This document shows positions 37,145-46,699 of a stretch of DNA of 64,000 nucleotides, in pieces. Origin of the DNA: Streptomyces sp. NBC_01788. Lineage in GTDB: Bacteria; Actinomycetota; Actinomycetes; Streptomycetales; Streptomycetaceae. The notes beneath the pieces were generated by a model that worked only from the letters and a program-made list of their open reading frames with translations, was not told where the DNA came from and did no database searches. The first letter of the stretch is position 1. Each line of letters opens with the position of its first letter. The translations under genes were made by a program, and so were the position numbers. The stretch is from positions 558,001-622,000 of the forward strand of contig NZ_CP109090.1 in NCBI RefSeq assembly GCF_035917575.1. Reading direction: 5' to 3'.

Positions 37145-39621
37145 CCGGCGAGCCCCCCGGGGCGATCCCGCCCGGGAACGCGGACGGCACGCGGACCCGG
37201 ACGGACCTCCCCGGGTCCGGCCCGGCCGGGAGCTCGGCGGGCCAGGAGCGGGGTGACCGGGCCGGCGAGCCGGCCCCGTGGAGCAGCCGGGCCGTGGCGG
37301 CGGAGAACGCGGCGCAGCGGTCACATACGAAACCGGTGGAACACGGAGTGGACCCACCCCGCACCGCCGGGGAGGGAAGCACCGCGGGCGCGGAGTACGG
37401 GGCGGGTCACGTGCGCACGCCGTCGCCGGGGTGGGCGCCACACGCGCGCGAAGGCCTCGCCGGGCCGTCGCCGACGGCGCCGGCCGTTCCCGGACAGGTG
37501 GCGCGCGGCGGGGCGCAGGCCGCGCCCGAGGTCGTGCTGGTGCCGGACGCGGCGGTGCCGCTCGACGCGGTGCCGCGGCTGCTCGTCTCGCACGGATGCT
37601 GGTACCCCTCCGTCGACCCCGACGGGCGGAACGTCGCGTTCATCTGCGACCGGGGCGGGGTGCCCCAGTTGTGGGCGGGCCCGGTCGACGGGGACGACGT
37701 GCATCTGCTGGACACCGAGCCGGATCCGGTGACCGAGGTCGCCTGGTCGCCCGACGGCCGGTGGATCGCGTACACCACCGCTCCGGGCGGCAGCGAGCAC
37801 ACGCGCGTGTTGTGCGTACGCCCCGACGGCACCGGGCGGCGGGTCCTGGCGGGCGGCGAGCCGGGGAGTTCGGCGTACCTCGGCTGCTGGACGCGCGACG
37901 GCTCGGCGCTCGCCGTGACGGTCGCCGAGGCCCCCACGTACTTTCCGGCCCCGGCCGGGGCCGAGGCCGGCGCGGGCGCCGTCTCCGCCGGCGTACTCGT
38001 CTCCGGCGCCGCAACGACGGTCCACCCGGAAGGCTGGACCGCGCGCGACGGCCGCGCCACCCTCCTGGGCGCCCCGGCCCGGCCCGGGCCGCCGACGACT
38101 CGCGTCACCGGAGTCGACTCGGTCTCCGCCGCCGACGGCAGCACGGCCCCGGCCGAACCCACGCCCCGGACCCTGTCGGCGTACCTGGTCGATCCGGACG
38201 GCTCGGCCGCCCCCGCACTGGTCGCGAGCGAGCCGGACGCCGCCACCCTGCGCGTGTGCGACATCAGCAGGGACGGGCGGCTGGCGCTGGTGCGCCGGGG
38301 ACCGCGGGCCCGGCGGGAGGCCTTGGTGGTGCGCACCCGGGATCTGCGGGTGACCTGCGCGCTGCCCGTGGCCGACGGTGACCCGTGGATCGGCGCGTTC
38401 GCGCCGGACGCCCGTACGGTGTGGCTGCGCAGCGACCACGACCGTGAGCACGCCGCCCTGTACGCGGTCGCCCTCGACCGGCGGGGACGGCGCCTCGGCC
38501 TGACGGTGGCCGCCCAACGCGACGGGAGCGGCCTCGAGTTGCTGGCCGTGGACCGCGACGGCCGCGGCGCCGTGCTGGCCTGGAACGCGCGCGGGGTCAG
38601 CGAGCTGGAGGTGGTCCCGCTGGTCCCGGTGCCCGGGACGGCCCTCGGGCCGTCCCGCGCCGTACCGCTCCCGCACGAGGTCGTCACCCGTGTGGCCGTC
38701 ACCGCGGACCCGGACGCGCCCGTCGTGGCACTGTCGGGATCGCTGCGCCGGCCGGGGGTCTGGTGGCTCCCGCAGGGCGCCGCGCTGCGCACCCCGTGGT
38801 CCTCGCGCGACGAGGACGTCGTCGCCCCCGGCGTCCACCGTCCCGTACGGCCGGTGCCGGTGCGTCCCGTCGCCCGGGACGGACTGGGCCTCGGCGGCTG
38901 GTACTACCGCGCACCGGGCCGCTCGCCGCAGGAGCCCGCGCCCTGCGTCCTGCATCTGCACGGCGGCCCGGAGGAGCAGGAGCGCCCGGTGTTCGACCCG
39001 CTCTACCACGAGTTGCTGGGCCGGGGACTGGACGTGTTCGCCCCCGACGTGCGCGGCTCGTCCGGTTACGGCCGTTCCTTCGTCGACGCGGATCTGGGCA
39101 GAGGCAGGTTCGCCGCGATCGAGGACGTCGCCGACTGCGCGGCGCACATCCTCCTGGAGGGCCTGGCCGACCCGCTCCGGCTGGCCGTGATGGGCCACTC
39201 CTACGGCGGCTATCTGACGATGGCGTCCCTCGTGTGGCATCCGGAGCTGTTCCGCACCGGCGTCCCGGTCTGCGGGATGTCGGACCTCACGACGTTCTTC
39301 GCGGGCACCGAGCCGTGGCTGGCCCAGTCGGCCGCGCACAAGTACGGGCATCCGGAACGCGACCGTGAGCTGCTGCGCGCGCTGTCTCCGATGAGCCGCG
39401 TCGACGCGCTGCGCGTGCCGGTCCTGGCCGTGCACGGTGAACACGACACCAACGTGCCGCCGGGCGAGTCCGAGCAGTTCGTACGAGCGGCCCGGGAACG
39501 CGGGGTGGAGGCGGAACTCCTCGTCCTGCGCGACGACGGCCACGACTTCCGGCGCGCGGACAACCGCCGCGCCTTCCGCAGGACCGCCGCCGACTGGATC
39601 CAGCGTCACCTGTCCGGTTGA
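37117..39621 (+). CDS. S9-family (prolyl oligopeptidase-like) serine peptidase
   Basis: Beta-propeller plus alpha/beta-hydrolase peptidase. Propeller blades show VAWSPDGRWIAYTTAPGG and similar; the catalytic domain has CVLHLHGGPEEQERPVFDPL, nucleophile in VMGHSYGGYLTMASL (near residue 694), acid in VHGEHDTNVPPGES and base in RDDGHDFRRADNR. As numbered it is 834 residues, overlapping the amidotransferase end by 28 bases. The first 130 residues are Pro/Gly/Ala-rich and unlike the family, so the true start may be a GTG between 37330 and 37500. Third gene of the presumed peptide-amide cassette. Confidence 0.8.
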   Translation: MAADPRNPLTGEPPGAIPPGNADGTRTRTDLPGSGPAGSSAGQERGDRAGEPAPWSSRAVAAENAAQRSHTKPVEHGVDPPRTAGEGSTAGAEYGAGHVRTPSPGWAPHAREGLAGPSPTAPAVPGQVARGGAQAAPEVVLVPDAAVPLDAVPRLLVSHGCWYPSVDPDGRNVAFICDRGGVPQLWAGPVDGDDVHLLDTEPDPVTEVAWSPDGRWIAYTTAPGGSEHTRVLCVRPDGTGRRVLAGGEPGSSAYLGCWTRDGSALAVTVAEAPTYFPAPAGAEAGAGAVSAGVLVSGAATTVHPEGWTARDGRATLLGAPARPGPPTTRVTGVDSVSAADGSTAPAEPTPRTLSAYLVDPDGSAAPALVASEPDAATLRVCDISRDGRLALVRRGPRARREALVVRTRDLRVTCALPVADGDPWIGAFAPDARTVWLRSDHDREHAALYAVALDRRGRRLGLTVAAQRDGSGLELLAVDRDGRGAVLAWNARGVSELEVVPLVPVPGTALGPSRAVPLPHEVVTRVAVTADPDAPVVALSGSLRRPGVWWLPQGAALRTPWSSRDEDVVAPGVHRPVRPVPVRPVARDGLGLGGWYYRAPGRSPQEPAPCVLHLHGGPEEQERPVFDPLYHELLGRGLDVFAPDVRGSSGYGRSFVDADLGRGRFAAIEDVADCAAHILLEGLADPLRLAVMGHSYGGYLTMASLVWHPELFRTGVPVCGMSDLTTFFAGTEPWLAQSAAHKYGHPERDRELLRALSPMSRVDALRVPVLAVHGEHDTNVPPGESEQFVRAARERGVEAELLVLRDDGHDFRRADNRRAFRRTAADWIQRHLSG

Positions 39622-39703
39622 ACCGGGACGTTTCGGCGTACGGTGACCGCGGCAACCCCTCTTCCTCGGGGCCTTGAGTCACGGTAGCGGGGAGTGAGAT
39701 GCG

Positions 39704-40096
39704 ATGTGGAAGCGCGGTAGGCGCGTACGGCGGCCCGGCGAACCCCTGCCGCTGGAGCTGTGCGACCTGTGCGGCGCGACCTTCCCGCAGGACGATGCCG
39801 TACGCGGTTGGGTTCCCGACTCCTCCTGCGTCCATCCCACCAACGACTGGTTCGACGGCATGCGCCGCGTCACCGCGTGCGGTGACGCGCACTTCGCGGC
39901 CGTCCAGGACGAGTACCGGCACCGTGACTTCGTGCCGGAGGAGCTGTGGGCCGCGAAGATCGTCCGTGCTTTCGGCGTCGGCACCCAGGTCACCACGCTG
40001 GAGGAGCTCGGCCGCCGTACGGGGCTGCACGAGCCGGAGATCCGCCGCGCCGTCGCGTGGCACAACGCACACCGGCGCCGGCAGACGCCACCCTGA
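39704..40096 (+). CDS. Hypothetical protein with CDLCG motif
   Basis: A 130-residue soluble protein. Its N-terminal part has LELCDLCGATFPQDDAVRGW and SCVHPTNDWFDGMRRVTACG, giving four cysteines and a histidine that may bind zinc. The C-terminal half resembles a helix-turn-helix (TLEELGRRTGLHEPEIRRAV). The family is not recognised; a zinc-dependent DNA-binding role is only a guess. ATG has GGGGAG nine bases upstream. Confidence 0.7.
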   Translation: MWKRGRRVRRPGEPLPLELCDLCGATFPQDDAVRGWVPDSSCVHPTNDWFDGMRRVTACGDAHFAAVQDEYRHRDFVPEELWAAKIVRAFGVGTQVTTLEELGRRTGLHEPEIRRAVAWHNAHRRRQTPP

Positions 40097-40411
40097 GCGC
40101 GTGACGGCAGGGACGTCAGGGACGGCCACCGTGGTCACGTCGAATCGAACACCGTACGTCGCGCTGCGGGCCGGTGCTCCGGTCGGCGGTGTCCTGCGGG
40201 CACGGTTTTGGGCGCGCGCGGTCCGGGCACCCGTGCCAGGCTCGAAATGAGCACCGTAGTGCGGGCTTCACGCGGCGGCAGAAAGGCGGGCACGGCGTGG
40301 CGGTGGCTGACGGGCACGCATCGACCCGGCCGCCCGCGCACGCCGAGCGGATGGTCGGCGCGGTCGACGAGCGATCGCCCTGCCCGCTGAGCTGAGCGAG
40401 GAGGTCCGGAC
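40097..40411. other. 315-base spacer before the formate dehydrogenase genes
   Basis: No gene is recognised. A 32-codon GTG frame at 40297-40395 (beginning VAVADGHASTRPP) has a purine-rich stretch too far upstream and no family resemblance. The spacer presumably contains the promoter of the formate dehydrogenase operon. Confidence 0.4.
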
Positions 40412-41440
40412 ATGACCGACGGCAACACGACGGCGCTGAACGCGGCGGGCGGCGACCCGTCGGAAGCACGAAACCTGTTGTTCGGGCCGCTGCCGAACGT
40501 GGCGCAGGCGTCCGGATACGCCGACGCCCCGCCCCGGATGGGCTTCTTCACCGACACCTCCGTGTGCATCGGCTGCAAGGCCTGCGAGGTGGCGTGCAAG
40601 GAGTGGAACGCCGTGCCGGAGGACGGCCTCGAACTGACCGGCATGTCCTACGACAACACCCAGGGGCTCGGAGCCAGCACCTGGCGGCACGTCGCCTTCA
40701 TCGAGCAGCGCAGGCCGCTGGGCGGCGGTCGGGAACCGGAGGCGGGCGGCGGCGGTTTCGACGCGTTCGAGGCGGCCCGGCAGCTCGGTTCCACGCCCTC
40801 CACCGCGCCGGACTCGGCCCCGGCGGGCGCGCCGGCCGACGCGATCTCCCCGGTGTCGCCCGAAGGGCGGACCGAGCTGCGCTGGCTGATGTCGTCCGAC
40901 GTGTGCAAGCACTGCACCCACGCGGCCTGCCTCGACGTGTGTCCCACCGGTGCGCTGTTCCGCACCGAGTTCGGGACCGTCGTGGTCCAGGAGGACGTGT
41001 GCAACGGCTGCGGCTACTGCGTGCCCGCATGCCCGTACGGGGTCATCGACCAGCGCAAGGAGGACGGCCGGGTCTGGAAGTGCACCCTGTGCTACGACCG
41101 GCTCGGCGTCGGCATGGAACCGGCCTGCGCCAAGTCGTGCCCCACCGACTCCATCCAGTTCGGCCCGCTGGACGAGCTGCGTGAACGGGCGGCCACGCGC
41201 GTGGCGCAGCTCCACTCAGCCGGTGTCACCGACGCCCGGCTGTACGGGGAGAGCCCGGACGACGGGGTGGGCGGCGACGGCGCGTTCTTCCTGCTGCTCG
41301 ACGAGCCCGAGGTGTACGGCCTGCCGCCCGACCCGGTGGTCACCACCCGGGATCTGCCCTCGATGTGGAAGCACGCGGCGACGGCGGCCGTGTCGCTCGC
41401 GGCTCTGGGCGTCGCCGCTTTCGCCAGGAGGCCGCGATGA
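40412..41440 (+). CDS. fdhB: Formate dehydrogenase iron-sulfur (beta) subunit
   Basis: A 342-residue ferredoxin-type electron-transfer subunit holding four [4Fe-4S] sites: CIGCKACEVACKEWN, CKHCTHAACLDVCPTGA, CNGCGYCVPACPYGVI and CTLCYDRLGVGMEPACAKSC. It transfers electrons from the catalytic subunit to the membrane subunit. A C-terminal hydrophobic segment (HAATAAVSLAALGVAAFA) may anchor it. An Ala/Pro/Gly-rich insert separates the first two clusters. GAGGAGG precedes the ATG. It overlaps the next gene by ATGA. Confidence 0.92.
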   Translation: MTDGNTTALNAAGGDPSEARNLLFGPLPNVAQASGYADAPPRMGFFTDTSVCIGCKACEVACKEWNAVPEDGLELTGMSYDNTQGLGASTWRHVAFIEQRRPLGGGREPEAGGGGFDAFEAARQLGSTPSTAPDSAPAGAPADAISPVSPEGRTELRWLMSSDVCKHCTHAACLDVCPTGALFRTEFGTVVVQEDVCNGCGYCVPACPYGVIDQRKEDGRVWKCTLCYDRLGVGMEPACAKSCPTDSIQFGPLDELRERAATRVAQLHSAGVTDARLYGESPDDGVGGDGAFFLLLDEPEVYGLPPDPVVTTRDLPSMWKHAATAAVSLAALGVAAFARRPR

Positions 41441-42468
41441 GCGAGTCCGACGTCACCCGTGAGGGTGTGAAGGGGGCGCGGCCCGGCCGGGACGCCCCGG
41501 CCGACGACGCGGCCGGGCACGGGCGGCACCGGCGTCGCCGCGGACGCGGCGAGCAGTCGATGGTCCCGGAGGCCCGGTTCTCCTCCTACTACGGAAAACC
41601 GGTCCTGAAGAGGCCGACCTGGAAGTCCGTCGACATCGCCGGCTACCTCTACCTCGGCGGCCTCGCCGGGGGATCGTCGCTGCTGGCGGCGGGGGCGCAG
41701 GCCACGGGGCGGCCGGCGCTGGCCCGGACGGCGAAGCTGGGCGCGGCGGGCGCGATCTCCGCCTCGCTGGTCGCGCTCGTGCACGACCTCGGGCGGCCCG
41801 CCCGTTTCGTCAACATGCTGCGCGTCTTCAAGCCCACCTCGCCGATGAGCGTGGGCTCCTGGCTGCTGGCCGGGTACGCGCCGCTGACGGTGGTCGCCGC
41901 GGCCACCGATGTCGCCCGCCGCTACCGCCTGCTGGGCGCCGGTGCGACGGCGGGTGCCGCCGTGCTGGGTCCGGCGGTCGCCACGTACACCGCCGTACTG
42001 ATCTCCGACACGGCGGTGCCCTCGTGGCACGAGGGCTACCGGGAGATGCCCTTCGTGTTCGCCGGTTCCGGCGCCAGTGCGGCCGCCGGGCTGGCGCTGG
42101 CCTTCGTGCCGGGGGAGCAGGCGGGACCCGCGCACCGTTTGGCGCTGCTGGCGGCCGGACTGGAGATGGGCGCCTTCCAGCTGATGAAGCGCCGGATGGG
42201 CCTGGCGGCCGAGCCGTTCGGGCAGGGCGATGCCGGGCGTCTGCTGCGGGCGGCGGAGCTGCTCACGGCGGGCGGCACCGCGCTGGCGGCGGTCGCGGGG
42301 CGGCGCCGGGGTGGCCGCGCTCTGGCCGTGGCGGCCGGGCTGGCCCTGCTGTCCGGCTCCGCCGCGCTCAGGTTCGGCGTGTTCCACGCGGGCGTGGCCT
42401 CGGCGGAGGACCCCAAGTACACGGTCGTACCGCAACGGGAGCGCCTCCGGACCGCCGGCACGGACTGA
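41437..42468 (+). CDS. nrfD: NrfD-type integral membrane subunit
   Basis: A 343-residue polytopic protein (about eight helices) of the NrfD/polysulfide reductase membrane family. Seen: SVDIAGYLYLGGLAGGSSLL, LVALVHDLGRPARFVNMLRV, SPMSVGSWLLAGYAPL and ISDTAVPSWHEGYREMPFVF. It would link the iron-sulfur subunit to the quinone pool, replacing the cytochrome b subunit of E. coli FdnI. ATG overlaps the fdhB stop (ATGA) with CAGGAGG upstream. Its N terminus is a long charged tail (residues 1-40). Its stop codon lies in a 13-bp tandem repeat. Confidence 0.88.
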   Translation: MSESDVTREGVKGARPGRDAPADDAAGHGRHRRRRGRGEQSMVPEARFSSYYGKPVLKRPTWKSVDIAGYLYLGGLAGGSSLLAAGAQATGRPALARTAKLGAAGAISASLVALVHDLGRPARFVNMLRVFKPTSPMSVGSWLLAGYAPLTVVAAATDVARRYRLLGAGATAGAAVLGPAVATYTAVLISDTAVPSWHEGYREMPFVFAGSGASAAAGLALAFVPGEQAGPAHRLALLAAGLEMGAFQLMKRRMGLAAEPFGQGDAGRLLRAAELLTAGGTALAAVAGRRRGGRALAVAAGLALLSGSAALRFGVFHAGVASAEDPKYTVVPQRERLRTAGTD

Positions 42469-42502
42469 CGGCACGGACTGACGGCACGGACTGACGGCAC
42501 GG
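42457..42502 (+). repeat. 13-bp tandem repeat over the nrfD stop codon
   Basis: GGCACGGACTGAC three times (42457, 42470, 42483) plus half a copy. The first copy encodes the last residues and the TGA of the NrfD gene. A close variant, GGCAGGACTGACGGCAC, ends the neighbouring hemerythrin gene at 43392-43408. Confidence 0.9.
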
Positions 42503-42577
42503 CACGCGGTGCGCTGTTTCACGCCGTACGGACCGGGTACTTCCGTGCGGCGACCGGACCGGAAGGAGACCAGGCCC

Positions 42578-43402
42578 ATGCCCAGCCGCAGTCAGGTGCA
42601 GCGCCTGCTGGCGGACGGTCTCGACTACGAGGAGGCCGGACACCGGCTGGGGGTGCCCGCCGGTCAGGCCTTCCTGATCGTCACGGGGTTGCCCGCCGAC
42701 GGCGGCGGCACCCTCACCGCCGCCGAGCAGCACCGGGCCGGTATGCCCCAGGAGTCCACCCAGCACCTCGCCGACCCGCCCGCCGAGAACCCCACCGGCA
42801 AGGACGGGACGCGACGGTGGCTGCGGCGGAGGGCCGTCACCGACCGCTGGATGCGACAGGCCGCCGAACAGTGGGACGCCCGTCCGAAGGGCGACCGCGC
42901 ACCCGGTGACGTGCACGAGCTGACAGCCGTGCTGACCCGTGACCACGACCGTGTCACCCACCTGCTGAAGCAGTTGAAGGCGCTTCCTGGAATGACGAAG
43001 GGCGGCACCGGGCCCGACCTGGCACGCCGGGAATCCCTGGTCGCTCTGATCGCACAGGCGCTGGAGAGCCACGAACCGGCCGAACAGCGCCATCTGTGGC
43101 CGGCCGTGCGCGACGCGCTCGACACCGGTGACCGGCTGGCCGACCGGGCGGTCGAGCAGGAAACCGAGGGCATGAGCACGCTGACGGCCCTCCGGGGCGC
43201 CTCCCCGGACAGCGAGGAGTTCGACGAGCTGGCCGAACGGCTGGAGAGCCAGGTGCGCCGGCATGTGGCGTTCGAGGATGCCGTCTTCACCCTGCTGCGG
43301 GAGAATCTTCCGCAGGAGGACCGCGAGCGCCTGGGGGCCGAGGTCGTCGAGGCCTGGCAGAGCGCGCCGACCGTGCCGCACCCGCACGGACGGCAGGACT
43401 GA
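42578..43402 (+). CDS. Hemerythrin-domain protein in the fdh operon
   Basis: A 274-residue soluble protein. The N terminus (SRSQVQRLLADGLDYEEAGH) looks like a small helical or HTH-like region; residues 110-260 form a HHE four-helix bundle with TRDHDRVTHLLKQLK, ALESHEPAEQRHLWPAVRDA and HVAFEDAVFTLLRENL. Such di-iron domains bind oxygen or sense redox state. Its place between the membrane and catalytic subunits of an oxygen-sensitive selenoenzyme suggests oxygen scavenging, sensing or cofactor delivery. ATG with AAGGAG nine bases upstream. Confidence 0.85.
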   Translation: MPSRSQVQRLLADGLDYEEAGHRLGVPAGQAFLIVTGLPADGGGTLTAAEQHRAGMPQESTQHLADPPAENPTGKDGTRRWLRRRAVTDRWMRQAAEQWDARPKGDRAPGDVHELTAVLTRDHDRVTHLLKQLKALPGMTKGGTGPDLARRESLVALIAQALESHEPAEQRHLWPAVRDALDTGDRLADRAVEQETEGMSTLTALRGASPDSEEFDELAERLESQVRRHVAFEDAVFTLLRENLPQEDRERLGAEVVEAWQSAPTVPHPHGRQD

Positions 43403-43438
43403 CGGCACCGAGCAGCAGTACCGGAAGGGATCCCTCTC

Positions 43439-46400
43439 ATGGGTGTACGCACATGGATCGACTCCTGGCCGGTCTACCGCCAGCTCAAGGGCACGGACCC
43501 GCTGGGCCGCGGGGCGGCCGCCAAGAGCGGGCCCAGCGCACGGCTCACTCCGCGGGTCGCCTCCGCCGACCGGGTGGTGAAGTCGATCTGTCCGTACTGC
43601 GCCGTCGGCTGCGGCCAGAACGTCTACGTCGAGGACGAGCGGGTCACACAGATCGAGGGCGACCCGGACTCCCCCATCTCCCGCGGCAGGCTGTGCCCCA
43701 AGGGCGCGGCCAGTCTTCAGCTCACCACGGGCAGTGCCCGTGAGCACTACGTCCTCTACCGGCGCCCGCACGGCACCCGATGGGAGCGGCTCGACCTCGA
43801 CACGGCGATGGACATGATCGCCGACCGGGTGATCGAGGCCCGTCGCGCCGGCTGGCAGTGGGAGGCCGACGACACCCGCACCCGGCGCACGATGGGCATC
43901 GCAAGCCTGGGCGGGGCGACGCTGGACAACGAGGAGAACTATCTGATCAAGAAGCTCTTCACGGCGCTGGGCGCGATCCAGATCGAGAACCAGGCCCGTG
44001 TTTGACACTCCTCCACCGTTCCCAGTCTGGGAACCTCGTTCGGCCGCGGCGGCGCGACCAACTTCCAGCAGGACCTGCAGAACTCGGACTGCATCGTCAT
44101 CCAGGGCTCGAACATGGCCGAGTGCCATCCGGTCGGGTTCCAGTGGGTGATGGAGGCGAAGGCCCGTGGCGCGAAGCTGGTCCACGTCGACCCGCGGTTC
44201 ACCCGCACCAGCGCGCTGGCCGACGTGCACGTGCCGCTGCGCGCCGGCTCGGACATCGCCTTCCTCGGCGCGATCATCAACTACGTCCTGAGCAACGACA
44301 AGTACTTCCGCGACTACGTCGTGGCCTACACCAACGGGCCCGTGCTGCTGCGCGAGGACTTCCAGGACACCGAGGACCTCGACGGCGTGTTCTCCGGCCT
44401 CGATCCCGACGGCGGCACGTACGACAGCACGAGCTGGCAGTACGAGGGCATGGAGATGCAGGCGGCTTCCGGCAAGCGCGACCTGGAGTACGAGAAGCGC
44501 ACGGGCCGGCGCAGCCTGGTGAGCGAGTCGGCACGTGGTGAGGCCCACGGTTCGGGCGGCGCGGACATCGGCGAGGGCCACCCCGAGCGCGACGAGACGA
44601 TGACCCACCCGCGGTGTGTGTTCCAGGTGCTCAAGCGGCACTACGCCCGCTACACCCCGGAGATGGTCGAGCGGATCTGCGGGGTGCCGCAGGACCTGTT
44701 CCGCCAGGTGTGCGAGCTCGTGACCGAGAACTCCGGGCGCGAGCGGACCACCGCGTTCGCGTACGCGGTGGGCTGGACCCAGCACACCGTGGGGGTGCAG
44801 TACATCCGCGCCGCCGCCGTGCTGCAGACCCTGCTCGGCAACATCGGCCGGCCGGGCGGCGGCATCATGGCCCTGCGCGGGCACGCCTCCATCCAGGGGT
44901 CGACGGACATCCCCACCCTGTTCGACCTGCTGCCCGGCTACATCCCGATGCCGCACGCCCATCTGAACGACGACCTGGACTCCTTCGTCCAGGGCGAGGC
45001 GGCGCGCAACGGCTACTGGGGCAACATGCGTTCCTACCTGGTGAGCCTGCTCAAGGCGTACTGGGGTGAGGCGGCGACGCCCGACAACGAGTTCTGCTTC
45101 GACTACCTGCCGCGGCTCACGGGCTCCCATTCCACCTACGAGACGGTGATGGCCCAGATGGAAGGCGTCTGCAAGGGCTACTTCCTGCTGGGAGAGAACC
45201 CCGCGGTGGGCTCCGCCAACGCAAAGATGCAGCGGCTGGGCATGGCCAACCTGGACTGGCTGGTGGTTCGCGACTTCTCCCTCATCGAGTCGGCCACCTG
45301 GTGGAAGGACGGCCCGGAGATCGAGAGCGGGGAGATGCGCACGGAGGACATCCGCACCGAGGTGTTCTTCCTGCCGGCCGCCGCGCACACCGAGAAGGAC
45401 GGCAGTTTCACCAACACGCAGCGGCTGCTGCAGTGGCACCACCAGGCCGTCGAACCGCCCGGCGAGGCGCGCAGCGACCTGTGGTTCACCTTCCACCTCG
45501 GCCGCATCATCCGGCGCAAGCTCGCCGGTTCGGCCGACCCGATGGACCGGCCGGTGCTCGACCTGACCTGGGACTATCCCACGAAGGGCGAGACCGCCGA
45601 GCCCGAGGCGGAGGCCGTGCTCGCCGAGATCAACGGGTTCGACGCCGAGGGCCGGCCGCTGGCGTCCTACGAGCAGCTGACCCCGGACGGTTCCACCGCG
45701 TGCGGCTGCTGGATCTACTGCGGTGTGTACGCCGACGGCGTCAACCAGGCCGCGCGCCGCAAGCCGGGCAAGGAACAGAACTGGGTCGCCAACCAGTGGG
45801 GCTGGGCGTGGCCCGCCAACCGCCGGATCCTGTACAACCGGGCCTCGGCCGACCCCGACGGCAAACCGTGGAGCGAGCGCAAGGCGCTGGTGTGGTGGGA
45901 CGAGGACGAGGCGCAGTGGACCGGCCACGACATCGCCGACTTCGCCAAGGAGAAGTCGCCGCACCACCGGCCGCCGCCGGACGCGACCGGCCCCCAGGCC
46001 CTGTCGGGCATCGACCCCTTCGTGATGCAGGCCGACGGCAAGGCCTGGCTGTACGCGCCGTCCGGGCTCACGGACGGGCCGCTGCCGACGCACTACGAGC
46101 CGCAGGAGTCGCCGTTCCCGAACCTCCTGTACGGGCAGCAGCGCAATCCGGCGCGGTACGTGACGCGGTCGCTTCCGGACAACCGCTACGAACCCAGTGC
46201 CGGCGAGCCGGGTTCGGAGGTGTTCCCGTTCGTGGCCACCACCTACCGGCTCACCGAGCACCACACGGCGGGCGGCATGTCCCGCTGGCTGCCCTATCTG
46301 GCGGAGCTGCAACCGGAGTTCTTCTGCGAGGTGTCGCCGGAACTGGCCGCCGAGCGCGGTCTGGAGCACACCGGCTGGGCGACGATCGTCAGTGCCCGGG

Positions 46401-46699
46401 CCGTCATCGAGGCACGGGTGCTGGTCACCGACCGGGTGCCGCCGCTGACCGTGCACGGCCGCACCCTGCACCAGGTGGGCCTGCCCTACCACTGGGGCCC
46501 GAACGGCTACAGCACCGGCGACGCCGCCAACGAACTGCTCCACCTCTCCCTCGACCCCAACGTCCACATCCAGGAGGCCAAGGCGTTCGGCGTCGACATC
46601 CGCCCGGGCCGCCGCCCGAGGGGACCGGCCGCGGTGGAACTGGTCCGCTCCTACCAGGCGCGGGCGGGCATCGACGAGCACACCGGAACCCAGCCCTGA
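43439..46699 (+). CDS. fdhA: Formate dehydrogenase catalytic subunit, selenoprotein (Sec189)
   Basis: A 1,086-residue molybdopterin oxidoreductase read through an in-frame TGA at 44003-44005. N-terminal cluster CPYCAVGCG with Cys51, 54, 58 and 86; the text around the TGA, NQARV-U-HSSTVPSLG then TSFGRGGATNFQQDLQNSD, aligns with E. coli FdnG/FdhF where Sec is the Mo ligand. Later: ECHPVGFQWVMEAKARGAKL, GWTQHTVGVQYIRAAAVLQT, NIGRPGGGIMALRGHASIQG, C-terminal ETVMAQMEGVCKGYFLLGEN. No signal peptide is visible, so it is probably cytoplasmic. selD, selC, selB and selA directly follow. A naive caller would split it into two ORFs (43439-44005 and 44114-46699). Confidence 0.95.
44003..44034 (+). promoter_or_regulatory. 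UGA selenocysteine codon and SECIS-like hairpin
   Basis: TGA at 44003-44005 is followed after 12 bases by GTTCCC-AGTCT-GGGAAC (44018-44034), a 6-bp stem whose loop carries the GU of bacterial SECIS loops (AGGUCU in E. coli fdhF, with 11 bases between). No bulged U is obvious in this pairing. It encodes amino acids while acting as the SelB-binding element. Confidence 0.8.

Noticed and set aside
34666..39621. A single 1,651-codon open frame on the plus strand
   Set aside because: Only its last part is the S9 peptidase; the first 2.4 kb overlap the GCS2 ligase and the whole amidotransferase in another frame and translate to Arg/Pro-rich noise. High GC leaves frames open by chance.
40174..40395. 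A 73-codon frame before fdhB
   Set aside because: No ribosome site, no conserved motif and atypical composition; treated as spacer.
43439..44005. A truncated FDH fragment followed by a separate gene at 44114 (pseudogene view)
   Set aside because: The TGA aligns with known Sec, sequence continues conserved right across it, a SECIS-like hairpin follows, and the complete Sec machinery is adjacent.
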